From an uncultured Planctomycetaceae bacterium (GTDB lineage: Bacteria; Planctomycetota; Planctomycetia; Pirellulales; Pirellulaceae): a stretch of 40,229 nt of DNA. Under the pieces are notes generated by a model. The model was given only the letters and a program-made list of their open reading frames with translations, was not told where the DNA came from and did no database searches. Below, one piece after another: positions 1 through 8,897 of this stretch (within the stretch, counting starts at the first letter, position 1; each line of letters opens with the position of its first letter). Where the stretch lies: the NCBI GenBank assembly GCA_903863885.1, contig CAIPEB010000415.1, forward strand, positions 1 to 40,229. The letters are read 5' to 3'. Position numbers and translations under genes: made by a program.

Positions 1-19
1 CGCGTCTCGGAGAGACGCG
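1..19. repeat. Perfect 8-bp hairpin at the window edge
   Basis: Bases 1-8 (CGCGTCTC) and 12-19 (GAGACGCG) are exact reverse complements around a 3-base loop (GGA). No T-tract follows, so it is not a classical intrinsic terminator. It may be the end of the upstream transcription unit or a fragment of a dispersed palindromic repeat; the window edge prevents a decision. Confidence 0.5.
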
Positions 20-90
20 GCTACGTGGACATACATGAAAAGCTTTGGAAACATCTCATGGTCGCAACGAACAACTTTCGCCGAACACGC

Positions 91-1044
91 ATGAGTACTT
101 CACGCACACTATCGGCCGTCCTGCTGGGATTCAGCTGCCTGACAGCGATCGCGGCGGATGCTCCGGCCGAAAAGACCTATACCAACCCGATCATCGATCG
201 GATCGGGCCCGCCGACCCGCACGTGATTCACTATCAGGGAAAATACTATCTCTATCCCACGCTCGACGGCCGCGGATACGACGTTTTCGTATCGGACGAT
301 CTGGTGCACTGGGAGGAAAAAGGTAAAGCGTTTCGCGATCCGCGGGGCGGCGTGTGGGCACCGGATGTCTTCCACAACAAGCGGGGCGACGGCAAGCTGT
401 ACCTCTATTACACCGATAACGCGCCTCGCACCGAAAAAGGCGGGAAACAGATTGGTGTGGCAGTTGCCGAATCTCCGCTCGGTCCTTTCGAAGACAAAGG
501 AGTTCTTGCATCCGAATCGATCGACGCACACATGTTCCAGGACGACGACGGGAAGTTCTATCTCTACTACGTCCATCTGGCGGGCGGATTCAAGATCATG
601 GTCCAGCCCATGGAGAACCCGCTGACCAAGCAGGGCGAACCCCAAATGGTCATTCATCCCACGGAACCCTGGGAAAAGGTCAGCGGCGAGGTCACGGAAG
701 GACCCTTCATGCTGAAGCGCGAGGGCACGTACTACCTGATGTATTCGGGCACAGGTGCTGACTCGCCGAACTACGGAATCGGCTACGCCACTTCCAAGTC
801 GCCGATGGGACCGTTCACAAAACACTCGGGCAATCCCATTGCGCACCGCGGCGGCGACGTGCTCGGACCGGGACACCATTGCGTTATCGATGGCCCCGAC
901 GGACGACTCTGGATGGTCTATCACCAGAAAGCGAGTACGCGCAGAGGCTGGGACCGATTCCTGGCCATCGATCCGCTGCGGTTCGACGACCAGGGAGTCA
1001 TTCACGTCAAAACCACGCGAGGAACCCGCGAAGCCGCGCCCTGA
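91..1044 (+). CDS. Exported glycoside hydrolase family 43-type enzyme
   Basis: A 317-residue protein with a signal peptide (residues 1-22, ending AIAADA) followed by a single five-bladed propeller domain of the GH43 type. This superfamily usually holds arabinanases, arabinofuranosidases, xylosidases and galactosidases. The three acidic residues expected of GH43 are visible: Asp42 in ADPHVI (base), Asp145 in IDAHMF (pKa modulator) and Glu203 in TEGPF (acid). Repeated YLYY and YYLMYSG strands fit the propeller. The open frame continues upstream to 25, but the methionine at 91 directly precedes the signal peptide and is the better start; its ribosome site is weak. There is no carbohydrate-binding module, so a small oligosaccharide substrate is plausible (inference). 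It converges on the oxidoreductase that ends at 1064. Confidence 0.85.
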   Translation: MSTSRTLSAVLLGFSCLTAIAADAPAEKTYTNPIIDRIGPADPHVIHYQGKYYLYPTLDGRGYDVFVSDDLVHWEEKGKAFRDPRGGVWAPDVFHNKRGDGKLYLYYTDNAPRTEKGGKQIGVAVAESPLGPFEDKGVLASESIDAHMFQDDDGKFYLYYVHLAGGFKIMVQPMENPLTKQGEPQMVIHPTEPWEKVSGEVTEGPFMLKREGTYYLMYSGTGADSPNYGIGYATSKSPMGPFTKHSGNPIAHRGGDVLGPGHHCVIDGPDGRLWMVYHQKASTRRGWDRFLAIDPLRFDDQGVIHVKTTRGTREAAP

Positions 1045-1063
1045 TTACGACGATCGACCGACT

Positions 1064-2416
1064 TCAGCTGATTTCAGGCAATTCAAAGCCTTTGCGCCGC
1101 GGGCGCGACTTCAGCTTCTCCGCTTCATCGTCGCCGATGAATTTCTCGTGCTCCGGATCCCACTGCAACTTCCGCCCCAACTCGCGGCAGATGTTGATCA
1201 AGTGGCAGATCGTCGTCGATCGATGGCCAATCGACATCGGCGCTGCGGTCGTCTTGCGGGTCCGCATGCACGAGACCCAATCGCGAATATGGTCGTTTGA
1301 CACACTGGCGTATTCGTTCTTGTCGGCCGCCGGCGGTGCGTCTTGAATCAGCGACGGAGGATTGCTCGCCAGGCGGTTGCGATTGATCTCGATCTTGCCT
1401 TTATCGCCGATGAAGATCCCGCCCATCTTCGGACCCTTGTCCTCGGGCAAATCGAGCTTCAACAGCGTCCCCGACGCATATCGCAGCGTCACTCGCCCGT
1501 CGGGAGTCGTCTCTTCCGGCCAGATCTCCACGGGTCCCGTATGGTCGGTGCCGAGCGCCCGCTGGATCTGGTCAAACGCATGGACCCAGCCCGTGACATA
1601 CCATCCACAGTATTCGCGAAAACGGGCCCATTTGCCCAGGCTCGGATGCAGTTCCGTGCTGAACGGCGTTGGCTCGGTCTGGTTGCACCACAAATCCCAG
1701 TTCATCCCCTGCGGCACAGGACTCGATGGCAACTGCGGACGCGGACGCGGCCCGGGGAAGTTCGGGCAAAGCACCGTGTTTACTTTGCCGATCGCGCCGT
1801 TGCGAACCAGGTCGCTGCCGAAATTGTTGATCGGCACTGACCGCTGCTGAGTCCCGACCTGGCAGATCCGCCCCAGCTTCTGCTCGGCGCGAACCAGATG
1901 CTGCCCTTCCTCGATCGTCAGCGTCAGCGGCTTCTCTGCGTACACATCCATCCCTGCCTGCATGGCGTGAAGGCAAATCAGCGTTCGTGCGTGAGTGGGC
2001 GTCGCCACGAACACGGCATCGAGCTTTTCGTCCGAGAGCATCTTGCGATAGTCCTGATACCTCGCGATCTTCTCCGCCACGACCTGATTCTCGGCCTTTC
2101 CAACCGCTGCGAGAAATGCATCGATCTGGTTAAGATCGCAGTCGGCAACGGCCACGAGCTTGAGGTCGTTCGGGCACTCGATGACCAGATCGCGAGCACG
2201 ATAGCCGGCACCGATCAGGCCCACATTGATCCGGCCGTTTGCGCCGGGCCTGCCTTCGGACCCCAGCGCAGCAGCGGGAATTATGGACGGAACGGCAAGC
2301 GTTGTCGCAGCCGCCCGGAGAAACGCGCGGCGTCCGATCCGTTCCAACTCCTTGCGCGGCATTCGCGTCGCGTTGGAAGCACGCGACGCGTTTCCGTTAC
2401 GAATGCGTTTTGCCAT
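1064..2416 (-). CDS. Tat-exported Gfo/Idh/MocA family oxidoreductase
   Basis: A 450-residue NAD(P)-dependent sugar or polyol dehydrogenase of the Gfo/Idh/MocA family. The start at 2416 is set by a strong Shine-Dalgarno (AGGAGA, 7 bases away); the frame runs open further upstream to 2506 but that part is not needed. Residues 28-52 form a twin-arginine signal (GRRAFLRAAATTLAV), so the protein is exported folded, presumably with its cofactor. The Rossmann nucleotide site is GLIGAGYRARD (about 66-76), and the EKP motif at 161-163 supplies the family's conserved lysine. The C-terminal half is the substrate-binding alpha/beta domain. The substrate cannot be told. Tat-exported members are very numerous in Planctomycetota (known). 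It faces the GH43 enzyme tail to tail with a 19-base gap. Confidence 0.9.
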   Translation of the reverse strand: MAKRIRNGNASRASNATRMPRKELERIGRRAFLRAAATTLAVPSIIPAAALGSEGRPGANGRINVGLIGAGYRARDLVIECPNDLKLVAVADCDLNQIDAFLAAVGKAENQVVAEKIARYQDYRKMLSDEKLDAVFVATPTHARTLICLHAMQAGMDVYAEKPLTLTIEEGQHLVRAEQKLGRICQVGTQQRSVPINNFGSDLVRNGAIGKVNTVLCPNFPGPRPRPQLPSSPVPQGMNWDLWCNQTEPTPFSTELHPSLGKWARFREYCGWYVTGWVHAFDQIQRALGTDHTGPVEIWPEETTPDGRVTLRYASGTLLKLDLPEDKGPKMGGIFIGDKGKIEINRNRLASNPPSLIQDAPPAADKNEYASVSNDHIRDWVSCMRTRKTTAAPMSIGHRSTTICHLINICRELGRKLQWDPEHEKFIGDDEAEKLKSRPRRKGFELPEIS

Positions 2417-2683
2417 TCGACTTCTCCTGTTGCGAAAGTACCAAAGGCCGCGCACGGCTCTGAAGGCGCAGCGCATCATTCTTGACGGACAGTTTACCCG
2501 AGACATCGCTCGTTCACATGGAGAGACACCTCTTCCGACGGCCTGTCCGACATTCCAAGCCTCTCACGGAGACACGGAGATCGCAGAGACGAGGGGCGCG
2601 ATGAACGTTGCCGCGCGCGATCCGGCAAGTTAGTCTGATCAACAATCGAGCACCGCGGATCGGCTTGCCAAAAGGATCAGCTT
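2417..2683. other. Divergent intergenic region with a degenerate short-period repeat
   Basis: The 267 bases separate the oxidoreductase start (minus) from the sialidase-like gene (plus) and should carry both promoters, though I cannot assign -35/-10 boxes. At 2561-2590 there is a degenerate repeat with a period of about 9 bases (TCACGGAGA, CACGGAGAT, CGCAGAGAC). It resembles the outer arm of the palindromic element at 38853-38932. Confidence 0.45.
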
Positions 2684-3748
2684 ATGAAGCGATTGATGAC
2701 CGCCGTTTTCGTCTTCGTTGCAGCCGTATCGATCGAGTTCAATCAAGGGATCAGCCGAGCAGAGGAACCGTATCATCTCAAGGTGGTTCCCGTCGGACCG
2801 CAGAATCCCCGCAACAGCGAGGCGGCCATCGTACCCTTGAAAGACCATTCCCTGCTGCTCGCCTGGACCGAGTTCTACGCGGGCAACGGAGCCGATCATG
2901 GTCCGGCGCGGATTTCGGCCAAGATCTCCACCGACGGCGGAAAGACGTGGGGCGAAAAGCGGACGCTGATCGAAAACGACGGCGGCTGCAACGTGATGGA
3001 AGTGAATTTCCTTCGGCTGAAGAACGAAGACCTCGCGATCTGGTACTGCCAGAAGAACAGCGAAAACGCCGACTGCCGAGTCATGATGCGAACATCCGGC
3101 GACGATGGAAAGACATGGAGCGCGGCACGCCAGCTCAGCCTCGATGCGCACTACACGGGCCTCACGAATGGCCGCGGCATCCGTCTCAAGACGGGGCGAC
3201 TGCTCATCGAGGCGTGGGAAGACGGCTACAGCTACTGTTACTTCTCCGATGACGAAGGGAATACGTGGCACGAAAGTCAGCGGGTCAAGCCGGGCGACGG
3301 CAGTTGGGAACCCGCATGTATCGAACTCAAGGACGGCCGAGTCATGATGCTCATGCGCACGGGCCTGGGCGGACAATACAAGAGTTACTCAGCCGACGGC
3401 GGTGCAACCTGGACGGCGCCGGTCGCAACCCCTCTCACCGGCACAGCTGCTCCCGTGTCGATTTCCCGAGTTCCGAGCACAGGCGATCTGCTTGCCATTT
3501 GGAATAACAACCTCGGAAAAGACCTGCCCGGCAACGTCGGACGCACTCCGCTGACTTCGGCGATCTCCAGGGATGAGGGCCAGACTTGGGAACATCTGCG
3601 GAACCTTGAAGAGGGCCAGAACGATGCGTGGGCCTACCCCGCTGTGACGTGGATCGATGACCGCGCCCTGGTGACCTACTTCAATTACGCCGGCGGGCAT
3701 TCACTGCAACTCAAGATACTGCCCTCCTCGTGGTTCTACGGCAAGTGA
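2684..3748 (+). CDS. Exported sialidase-fold (BNR/Asp-box) protein
   Basis: A 354-residue protein with a signal peptide (about 1-26, ending SRAEE) and a six-bladed sialidase fold. Five Asp boxes (S-x-D-x-G-x-T-W) are visible: STDGGKTW, SGDDGKTW, SDDEGNTW, SADGGATW and SRDEGQTW. The N-terminal motif that is FRIP or YRIP in true sialidases is replaced here by NPRNSEAA with Arg43. EPACIEL and AYPA could supply the Glu and Tyr of a sialidase-like active site. It is therefore a sialidase-superfamily hydrolase whose sugar may not be sialic acid; the canonical GH33 enzyme of this window lies at 28669-29853. AAAGGA lies upstream of the start. It converges on pxpA with a 19-base gap. Confidence 0.8.
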   Translation: MKRLMTAVFVFVAAVSIEFNQGISRAEEPYHLKVVPVGPQNPRNSEAAIVPLKDHSLLLAWTEFYAGNGADHGPARISAKISTDGGKTWGEKRTLIENDGGCNVMEVNFLRLKNEDLAIWYCQKNSENADCRVMMRTSGDDGKTWSAARQLSLDAHYTGLTNGRGIRLKTGRLLIEAWEDGYSYCYFSDDEGNTWHESQRVKPGDGSWEPACIELKDGRVMMLMRTGLGGQYKSYSADGGATWTAPVATPLTGTAAPVSISRVPSTGDLLAIWNNNLGKDLPGNVGRTPLTSAISRDEGQTWEHLRNLEEGQNDAWAYPAVTWIDDRALVTYFNYAGGHSLQLKILPSSWFYGK

Positions 3749-3767
3749 GGCTGCGCAACCCAGAGCT

Positions 3768-4526
3768 TCAGCCGGCCGCGCGCACGGTGATGCCCGCCTG
3801 TTCCAATGCGGCTCGAAGTTCGCGTGCGGATTCCACTGCGTACGGAGCGTCTCCGTGGATGCAGACGGTATCGGCCCGCAGCCGGATATCCCGTCCGTCT
3901 CGCGCGCACACCTGACCTTCCCTGATCATCCGTATGACCCGCTGAACCGCCTGACGCGGATCGGTGATGAGCGAGTCGGGATGATTGCGCGGAGTGAGTG
4001 ACCCGTCCGGCTCGTAAGCCCGATCGGCGAATACCTCGCTTACCGTTTGCAGATCGACCGCCTGGCCGGCACGCAACAACTCGCTTCCGGAAAGGCCCAG
4101 CAACATAAGTTTCGGATCCACTTTCGACACGGCCGCTGCGATCGCCCGGGCAAGCTCCGGATTGACCGCAGCCATGTTATAAAGCGCCCCGTGCGGTTTG
4201 ACGTGCCGCAATTCGCCGCCTTCGGTCCTGGCAAACGCCTGCAACGCGCCGACCTGATACACCACCAGATCGTATGCCTCTTGCGGAGTGAGCTTCATCT
4301 CGCGACGGCCAAACCCCGACAGATCGTTCAATCCGGGATGCGCTCCGATGGCGACGCCTTTGTCCAGCGCAAGGCGCACGGTCTTGCGCATTGTGGCAGG
4401 ATCACCCGCGTGAAAGCCGCACGCGATGTTGGCCGACGTCACGTACGACAACAGTTCTTCGTCATGTCCGAGTCGATAGACGCCGAAGCCCTCTCCCATG
4501 TCGCAGTTCAGATCGACTTTCAACAT
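3768..4526 (-). CDS. pxpA: 5-oxoprolinase subunit A (LamB/YcsF family)
   Basis: A 252-residue LamB/YcsF family protein, the PxpA subunit of the prokaryotic 5-oxoprolinase (PxpABC), which opens 5-oxo-L-proline to L-glutamate using ATP in the cytoplasm. The family signatures are intact: [11 protein letters not shown] at residues 5-15, [11 protein letters not shown] at about 33-43 and VKPHGALYN in the middle. The start at 4526 is preferred over an upstream methionine at 4556 because GGGAGA lies 7 bases before it and the family begins at this point. Its first 7 bases overlap the end of pxpC, so translation is probably coupled. It is the last gene of the order pxpB-pxpC-pxpA. Length is normal for the family. 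Confidence 0.93.
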   Translation of the reverse strand: MLKVDLNCDMGEGFGVYRLGHDEELLSYVTSANIACGFHAGDPATMRKTVRLALDKGVAIGAHPGLNDLSGFGRREMKLTPQEAYDLVVYQVGALQAFARTEGGELRHVKPHGALYNMAAVNPELARAIAAAVSKVDPKLMLLGLSGSELLRAGQAVDLQTVSEVFADRAYEPDGSLTPRNHPDSLITDPRQAVQRVIRMIREGQVCARDGRDIRLRADTVCIHGDAPYAVESARELRAALEQAGITVRAAG

Positions 4527-5533
4527 GCTGTGCTCTCCCGCAGACGCATGCCGCACTTGAATCTCTGAATGTCATCTTCGCGCAATCGATACAGATTCTG
4601 GGCTTCTTCCACAGAGATCTCCTTGAACCGGAGAATGTCTCCCGGCTTCGTCTGTGCAAGTACCGGCAGATCGACCGTGGCGACTTGTGCAATCTTGGCG
4701 TAACCGCCGATCGTCGCGCGATCGGCCATCAGAATGATGGGGTTGCCGTCGGCCGGAACTTGAACCGTCCCCGCTGCCACTGCTTCGGAAATCAACTCCC
4801 TCGGCTCGACCGGCGTCAATCGCGGCCCCGTGAGACGGTAACCCATGCGATCCGAACTGGCGGTCACCTCGAACTCCGCCGAGAAAAACTGCGAACAACT
4901 CTCCTCCGTGAACCAGGCAACCTGCCGACCCTGCATCGCGCGGATCAACGGGCGGCTTCCATATTCCGGCAACAAATCCGGCGAGACAGACCAGGGCAAC
5001 GCAACGAAAGGCCTTCCCTCCGGCAGACGCGGCCAATTCCGATTCGCGGCATCAGCCCGCGTCGTGCCGCCGCGAAATCTCAATACGTCGCCCGCCCGCA
5101 GCGAGCGGCCCCCAAAACCGCCGATCCCGGCGCGCAGGTACGTGCTCCGGCTGCCCAGCACGCAGGGCACATCCAGACCACCGGCCACGGACAGATATGC
5201 GCGGCATCCCCGCCGCGACTCGCCGAACTGCACCGTGCTGCCGCGCCGCACGCGCACTGGCCGCCATTCAGGAACGGGACGCTCGTCGATTTGCGGAGAA
5301 AGATCGCCGCCGCACAGCGCGATCGTCGCATCCTCCTCGAACAACAAACTCGCGCCGCTCATCGTTATCTCGAGTGCAGCATCCCCTTCCTCGTTGCCCA
5401 GCAGCAGATTCGCAATCCGCAGCGCAAATGGATCCATCGCTCCGCCGACGGAGATGCCGAACTTCTGATATCCCGCGCGGCCGAGATCCTGGATCGACGT
5501 CAGCGTGCCCGGACGAACCACGCGGATGCTCAT
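4520..5533 (-). CDS. pxpC: 5-oxoprolinase subunit C (KipA / biotin-dependent carboxyltransferase-like)
   Basis: A 337-residue protein of the KipA/PxpC family, homologous to allophanate hydrolase subunit 2. It opens with the family hallmark [18 protein letters not shown], followed by [18 protein letters not shown] and the conserved [12 protein letters not shown] (about residues 113-124) and [13 protein letters not shown]. With PxpA and PxpB it forms the ATP-dependent 5-oxoprolinase that recycles the damage product pyroglutamate (known for the family). Its start overlaps the pxpB stop by 4 bases (ATGA type) and its end overlaps pxpA by 7 bases, which supports a single cotranscribed, coupled operon. 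No missing segments are seen. Confidence 0.93.
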   Translation of the reverse strand: MSIRVVRPGTLTSIQDLGRAGYQKFGISVGGAMDPFALRIANLLLGNEEGDAALEITMSGASLLFEEDATIALCGGDLSPQIDERPVPEWRPVRVRRGSTVQFGESRRGCRAYLSVAGGLDVPCVLGSRSTYLRAGIGGFGGRSLRAGDVLRFRGGTTRADAANRNWPRLPEGRPFVALPWSVSPDLLPEYGSRPLIRAMQGRQVAWFTEESCSQFFSAEFEVTASSDRMGYRLTGPRLTPVEPRELISEAVAAGTVQVPADGNPIILMADRATIGGYAKIAQVATVDLPVLAQTKPGDILRFKEISVEEAQNLYRLREDDIQRFKCGMRLRESTAC

Positions 5534-6246
5534 CGGTCCGCCTCCCGCCAGGCATCGAACTGCTCGCGGTCAATGAGCCGAAATCGCACGACATCGCCGA
5601 CTCGCAACAGGCTGGGCGGATTCTCTGCAGGTCGAAACAAAGCCAGCGGCGTCCGGCCGATGATCTGCCAGCCTCCCGGCGTTTCGATCGGGTAAACTCC
5701 GGTCTGCAGACCCGCGATGCCAACGGATCCTGCAGGTACCCGCAGTCGCGGCGAAGGGCGTCGGGGCGTCTCGATCCGCTGCGACATGCCGCCCAGATAC
5801 GGAAAGCCCGGCGCAAACCCGATCATGTACGTCCGGTACTCGCCGCTCGCGTGGATCTCGACCACTTCCTCGGGGCTGAGGCGACAATGCTCCGCGACGA
5901 ACTTGAGATCAGGGCCGAATTCTCCGCCATAACAAACCGGAATCTCAACCGGACGATACGGCATTTCCGAACTGACATCCAACGTCGACACGATTCTCTC
6001 GAGCGCGGCGCGGATTTCTTCAAAAGAAGTCCGCATGGGGTCATAGAACAAGGTCAGCGTGGTGAACGCCGACGTGCATTCGACGGTTCCCTGAGGTGGG
6101 TGTTCCTCAAGCACTTCGGCAAGAGATCGCACAGCAAGATGCGTTTCGAAATCGATCCGGTCGCCCAATTGCACAACGACCGCCGCATCGCCGAGCGGGG
6201 TCACTTCTGCTTTCGTGTTTCTTTGCGGCGCGGCATCGTCGTGCAT
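5530..6246 (-). CDS. pxpB: 5-oxoprolinase subunit B (KipI / allophanate hydrolase subunit 1-like)
   Basis: A 238-residue KipI/PxpB protein. The family pattern is clear: LGDAAVVVQLGD near the N-terminus, FYDP in the middle, then IGFAPGFPYLGGM, PSPRLRVPAGSVGIAG and TPGGWQIIGRTP, which build the cyclophilin-like domain. The start at 6246 (MHDDAAPQ) is favoured because it places the first conserved strand about 16 residues in; an in-frame methionine at 6321 would add an unrelated 25-residue extension. Neither start has a strong Shine-Dalgarno. It is the first gene of the minus-strand pxpB-pxpC-pxpA operon, so the promoter should lie in the 584-base region upstream. Confidence 0.9.
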   Translation of the reverse strand: MHDDAAPQRNTKAEVTPLGDAAVVVQLGDRIDFETHLAVRSLAEVLEEHPPQGTVECTSAFTTLTLFYDPMRTSFEEIRAALERIVSTLDVSSEMPYRPVEIPVCYGGEFGPDLKFVAEHCRLSPEEVVEIHASGEYRTYMIGFAPGFPYLGGMSQRIETPRRPSPRLRVPAGSVGIAGLQTGVYPIETPGGWQIIGRTPLALFRPAENPPSLLRVGDVVRFRLIDREQFDAWREADR

Positions 6247-6830
6247 GATTCGGCTGTGACGATTTGCACAATGCGGGAAACCAGGGCCCTGACAACGACC
6301 GCTCAGTGTACACCATGGCACAACGAAAGACGCTGGGTTCGCAGGAACTCCAACAACCCGCCAGAATCCAGGCTCGCCCCCATTACCTGCGCGGCGTCAT
6401 GATGCTTTCAGGCTTGCTTTGGACCACTTTGCAGGCCCCCCTCACTCAACTTTGGCTGGCATTCCCGTTATATCCAGTTTGAATCCACACGCCGCGAGAT
6501 CACGCGTCTTCCGATTTTTTCTATAGCGACTGCAATAAGTCTCACGCGGATTCGTTTATAGGACGGCGGATCACGCCGACTCGGCTGCGCGAGACAACCG
6601 TGCAGATCCGAGGTGCGAAACAAACGTTCGCTCACTGCCGCAGTGCATGAGCGACCCGGACCATTCGTGGCGATGTCGCATTTGTGCGTGAGTCCATTCC
6701 TATTGCGAGTTTGATCGCAACTTGCGGGCAGACCGAATATGAAGGTCCTGTTGCGGGTTAGATCGTGCGTCGTGCGATCATGCCGAGAATTTGGCAAGCC
6801 GAGAGCACGATGAATTAGAGTCAAATCGAA
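6247..6830. other. Divergent 584-bp intergenic region
   Basis: This spacer separates pxpB (minus) from the DUF6057-type gene (plus). I find no tRNA and no supported gene; short open frames lack family features and ribosome sites. A small hairpin, TTGCGA at 6703-6708 and TCGCAA at 6715-6720 around a 6-base loop, sits about 110 bases before the plus-strand gene. The region is slightly richer in A and T than the genes and presumably holds promoters for both directions, but no promoter boxes can be assigned reliably. Confidence 0.4.
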
Positions 6831-8897
6831 ATGAACGCGTCCGAACAGTCCGGTGCCAACTGCGCGTCGGACCCGGTGGATACTCAGACTCTGCCGCGCC
6901 GGCGTCGAGCCTGGCGATTAGGGAGCGTGGCACCGTGGCCTGAACTGGTTCTGCTGGCGTTCTTCAGCCTTTATCTTGTTCGGCGGGTCAACACGCAGCT
7001 GGTGTTCTGGAACCAGAACGACCTGTTTCTCTGGAATCGCCGCTTTGTGAGCGGTTTCTGTGTCTCAGCGGGTCAGCCGTGCGAGTGGTTGGGCAAACTG
7101 CTCCTGCAGACGTGCCACTACGATTGGTGCGGCGCCGTGGCGATCGCTGCAGTGGCTTGCATGGCACTTCTCGCGATGCGGGCAATCTCGCTGCGAATCG
7201 CGCCGATCGGTGCAGTGCGCGTCGCATGGGCTGCAAGCGCCCTCATGCTCGTTGTGCTTCACAGTCAGTACGACTACGACTTGGCCTGCACAGTGAGTTT
7301 ATCGCTGGCACTGATGGCAACCTGGATTTACCTCAGCGCATCGAATCGCAACCGGTGGATCCGCTGGGTTGCATTTGTCGTGGCTGCCGTGGTGCTGTAT
7401 TACTTGGCTGGCGCCGCTCTATGGACGTTTGTCGCCTGCTGTGTGATTGCAGAAGGGATGGCGGCGCGACAGCGCGGATTCGCTCTGTGTCTGCTTGTCT
7501 CCGCGGGCGGTATCGTGGTTGGGATCAACATCGGCCTGTCCTTCCTGAACCAGTCTTTCTGGCATCTGGACCTGCCCGAGAAGTCCTACCTGATCACCAG
7601 TGCCTGGGATGCGTGGCTGCCGCTGGTCGTATTCGCGTGGTATCCGGCGTGCGTGTTTGCGATGGTTGCCTTCAGCCGCCGCGCTCAGTCTCTCGAGAAC
7701 CGTTCGTCCGAATCGGAAAAGAACGCCATCGAGTCTCCGGCTCCGCGCAAACCGGTTCCGACGTTTTTTTCCGACGATGCTTCCGATTGGGGAGATTCCG
7801 AAGATCCCGAGGATAGGAGCGACTCGCCCCGCAGGACTACGCGATTTCTGCAGAGCGCAGCCCCTGTCGCCAAATGGAGTGTTCTGGCAGTTGCGGCGGC
7901 AGGAATGCTGTGGATGTCTCCGTCGCGAGTCGTCCAGAAGATTCTGGAAGTCGATCTCGCGGCGAACGACCATCGGTGGCAAACCGTGCTGGACGCGGCG
8001 CGAGGAGTGCCTCGCGCACTCAATGCGGACTATACGAATCACGACGTTAACCAGGCTCTTTATCACCTGGGACGACTGCCTGAGGAGATGTTCCAGTATC
8101 CGCAGCAACGGCTGATTTGCGATCATGGCTTCGGTGCCCGCGGCCGGATGTTCTCGCGAAAAGCGTTCGATGTGCTCCTGGAACTGGGGCGGGTGAACGA
8201 AGCGGAGATCATTGCGCACAACGACTTCGAGAAGCACCCTTCGGCCATTTTCCTGTTGCGGATCGCCGAGACCAAAATCATCAAAGGCCAGTACGATGCG
8301 GCCCGCATGTATCTGAGAGCTCTCCGAGATGATGCGTGCTACGGCAACCGTGCCGACATTTATCTGCATCGCGCCGATAAGAACCGCAGTCTGCTCGATC
8401 TGGATCTTGCGCAGATCCGGGCACGCATGATCACCGCGGACGATGCGGTGCAGACCCAGCAAAAGCAGCCCGACGGTTCATGGGCCATCTCCACGGAAGG
8501 CACGCTGCTCAGCCTGCTGAAGCAGGATCCCCGCAATCGCATGGCGTTCGAGTACATGATGGCACACCACCTGCTGAATCGCGATCCGGCGGCTGCGGTC
8601 AAGGAGTTCCCCCGACTCAAGACGTTCGCCTATCCTCGCACCCCGCTGTCCTACGAACAGGCAGCGCTGCTGCACGCGGGCAACCAGCGTCAAAAGCCGC
8701 AGATGACATCGTTCGGTGTGATGATCAACGGTTGCCTGATCCGGCAGGAAACGGTGTCGCAGTTTATGAAACTCTACGAAATCGACAACAAATTCGACGG
8801 TTTTGCAAAGCCGGCGGCCCAGGTCGCGATCCAACGACTCGTCGGAAACTCGTACTTCGCCTACTTCTTCAAAGCTGAGAGCCAGGACCATGAATAG
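6831..8897 (+). CDS. DUF6057-type polytopic membrane protein with TPR-like C-terminal domain
   Basis: A 688-residue protein. The N-terminal half carries about eight hydrophobic segments (roughly 37-51, 98-118, 128-144, 152-169, 177-207, 215-236, 260-281 and 345-365). An acidic, Ser/Pro-rich linker at about 285-340 precedes the last one, and a soluble alpha-helical C-terminal domain of about 320 residues follows. The layout (aromatic loop FLWNRRF then CEWLGKLLLQ before the second helix, and a late FEYMMAHHLLNRDP motif) matches my memory of the DUF6057 family, best known from Bacteroidota. The C-terminal helices (AIFLLRIAETKIIKGQYDAARMY at about 468-490) look TPR-like. Function is unknown. It overlaps the next gene by 8 bases, so the two products are probably made together. 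No good Shine-Dalgarno is seen at 6831, so the start is provisional. Confidence 0.75.
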   Translation: MNASEQSGANCASDPVDTQTLPRRRRAWRLGSVAPWPELVLLAFFSLYLVRRVNTQLVFWNQNDLFLWNRRFVSGFCVSAGQPCEWLGKLLLQTCHYDWCGAVAIAAVACMALLAMRAISLRIAPIGAVRVAWAASALMLVVLHSQYDYDLACTVSLSLALMATWIYLSASNRNRWIRWVAFVVAAVVLYYLAGAALWTFVACCVIAEGMAARQRGFALCLLVSAGGIVVGINIGLSFLNQSFWHLDLPEKSYLITSAWDAWLPLVVFAWYPACVFAMVAFSRRAQSLENRSSESEKNAIESPAPRKPVPTFFSDDASDWGDSEDPEDRSDSPRRTTRFLQSAAPVAKWSVLAVAAAGMLWMSPSRVVQKILEVDLAANDHRWQTVLDAARGVPRALNADYTNHDVNQALYHLGRLPEEMFQYPQQRLICDHGFGARGRMFSRKAFDVLLELGRVNEAEIIAHNDFEKHPSAIFLLRIAETKIIKGQYDAARMYLRALRDDACYGNRADIYLHRADKNRSLLDLDLAQIRARMITADDAVQTQQKQPDGSWAISTEGTLLSLLKQDPRNRMAFEYMMAHHLLNRDPAAAVKEFPRLKTFAYPRTPLSYEQAALLHAGNQRQKPQMTSFGVMINGCLIRQETVSQFMKLYEIDNKFDGFAKPAAQVAIQRLVGNSYFAYFFKAESQDHE

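Noticed and set aside
4391-5695. Long plus-strand frame of 434 codons
   Set aside because: It lies antisense to pxpA and pxpC, has an Arg/Pro/His-rich translation and no motif. It is a shadow of the pxp operon.
6264-6482. Small plus-strand frame of 72 codons in the pxpB upstream spacer
   Set aside because: It has no ribosome site, family feature or composition signal, and its start overlaps the possible pxpB leader.
7419-8462. Minus-strand frame of 347 codons
   Set aside because: It is a shadow of the DUF6057-type gene, which has hydrophobic segments and a family-like layout.
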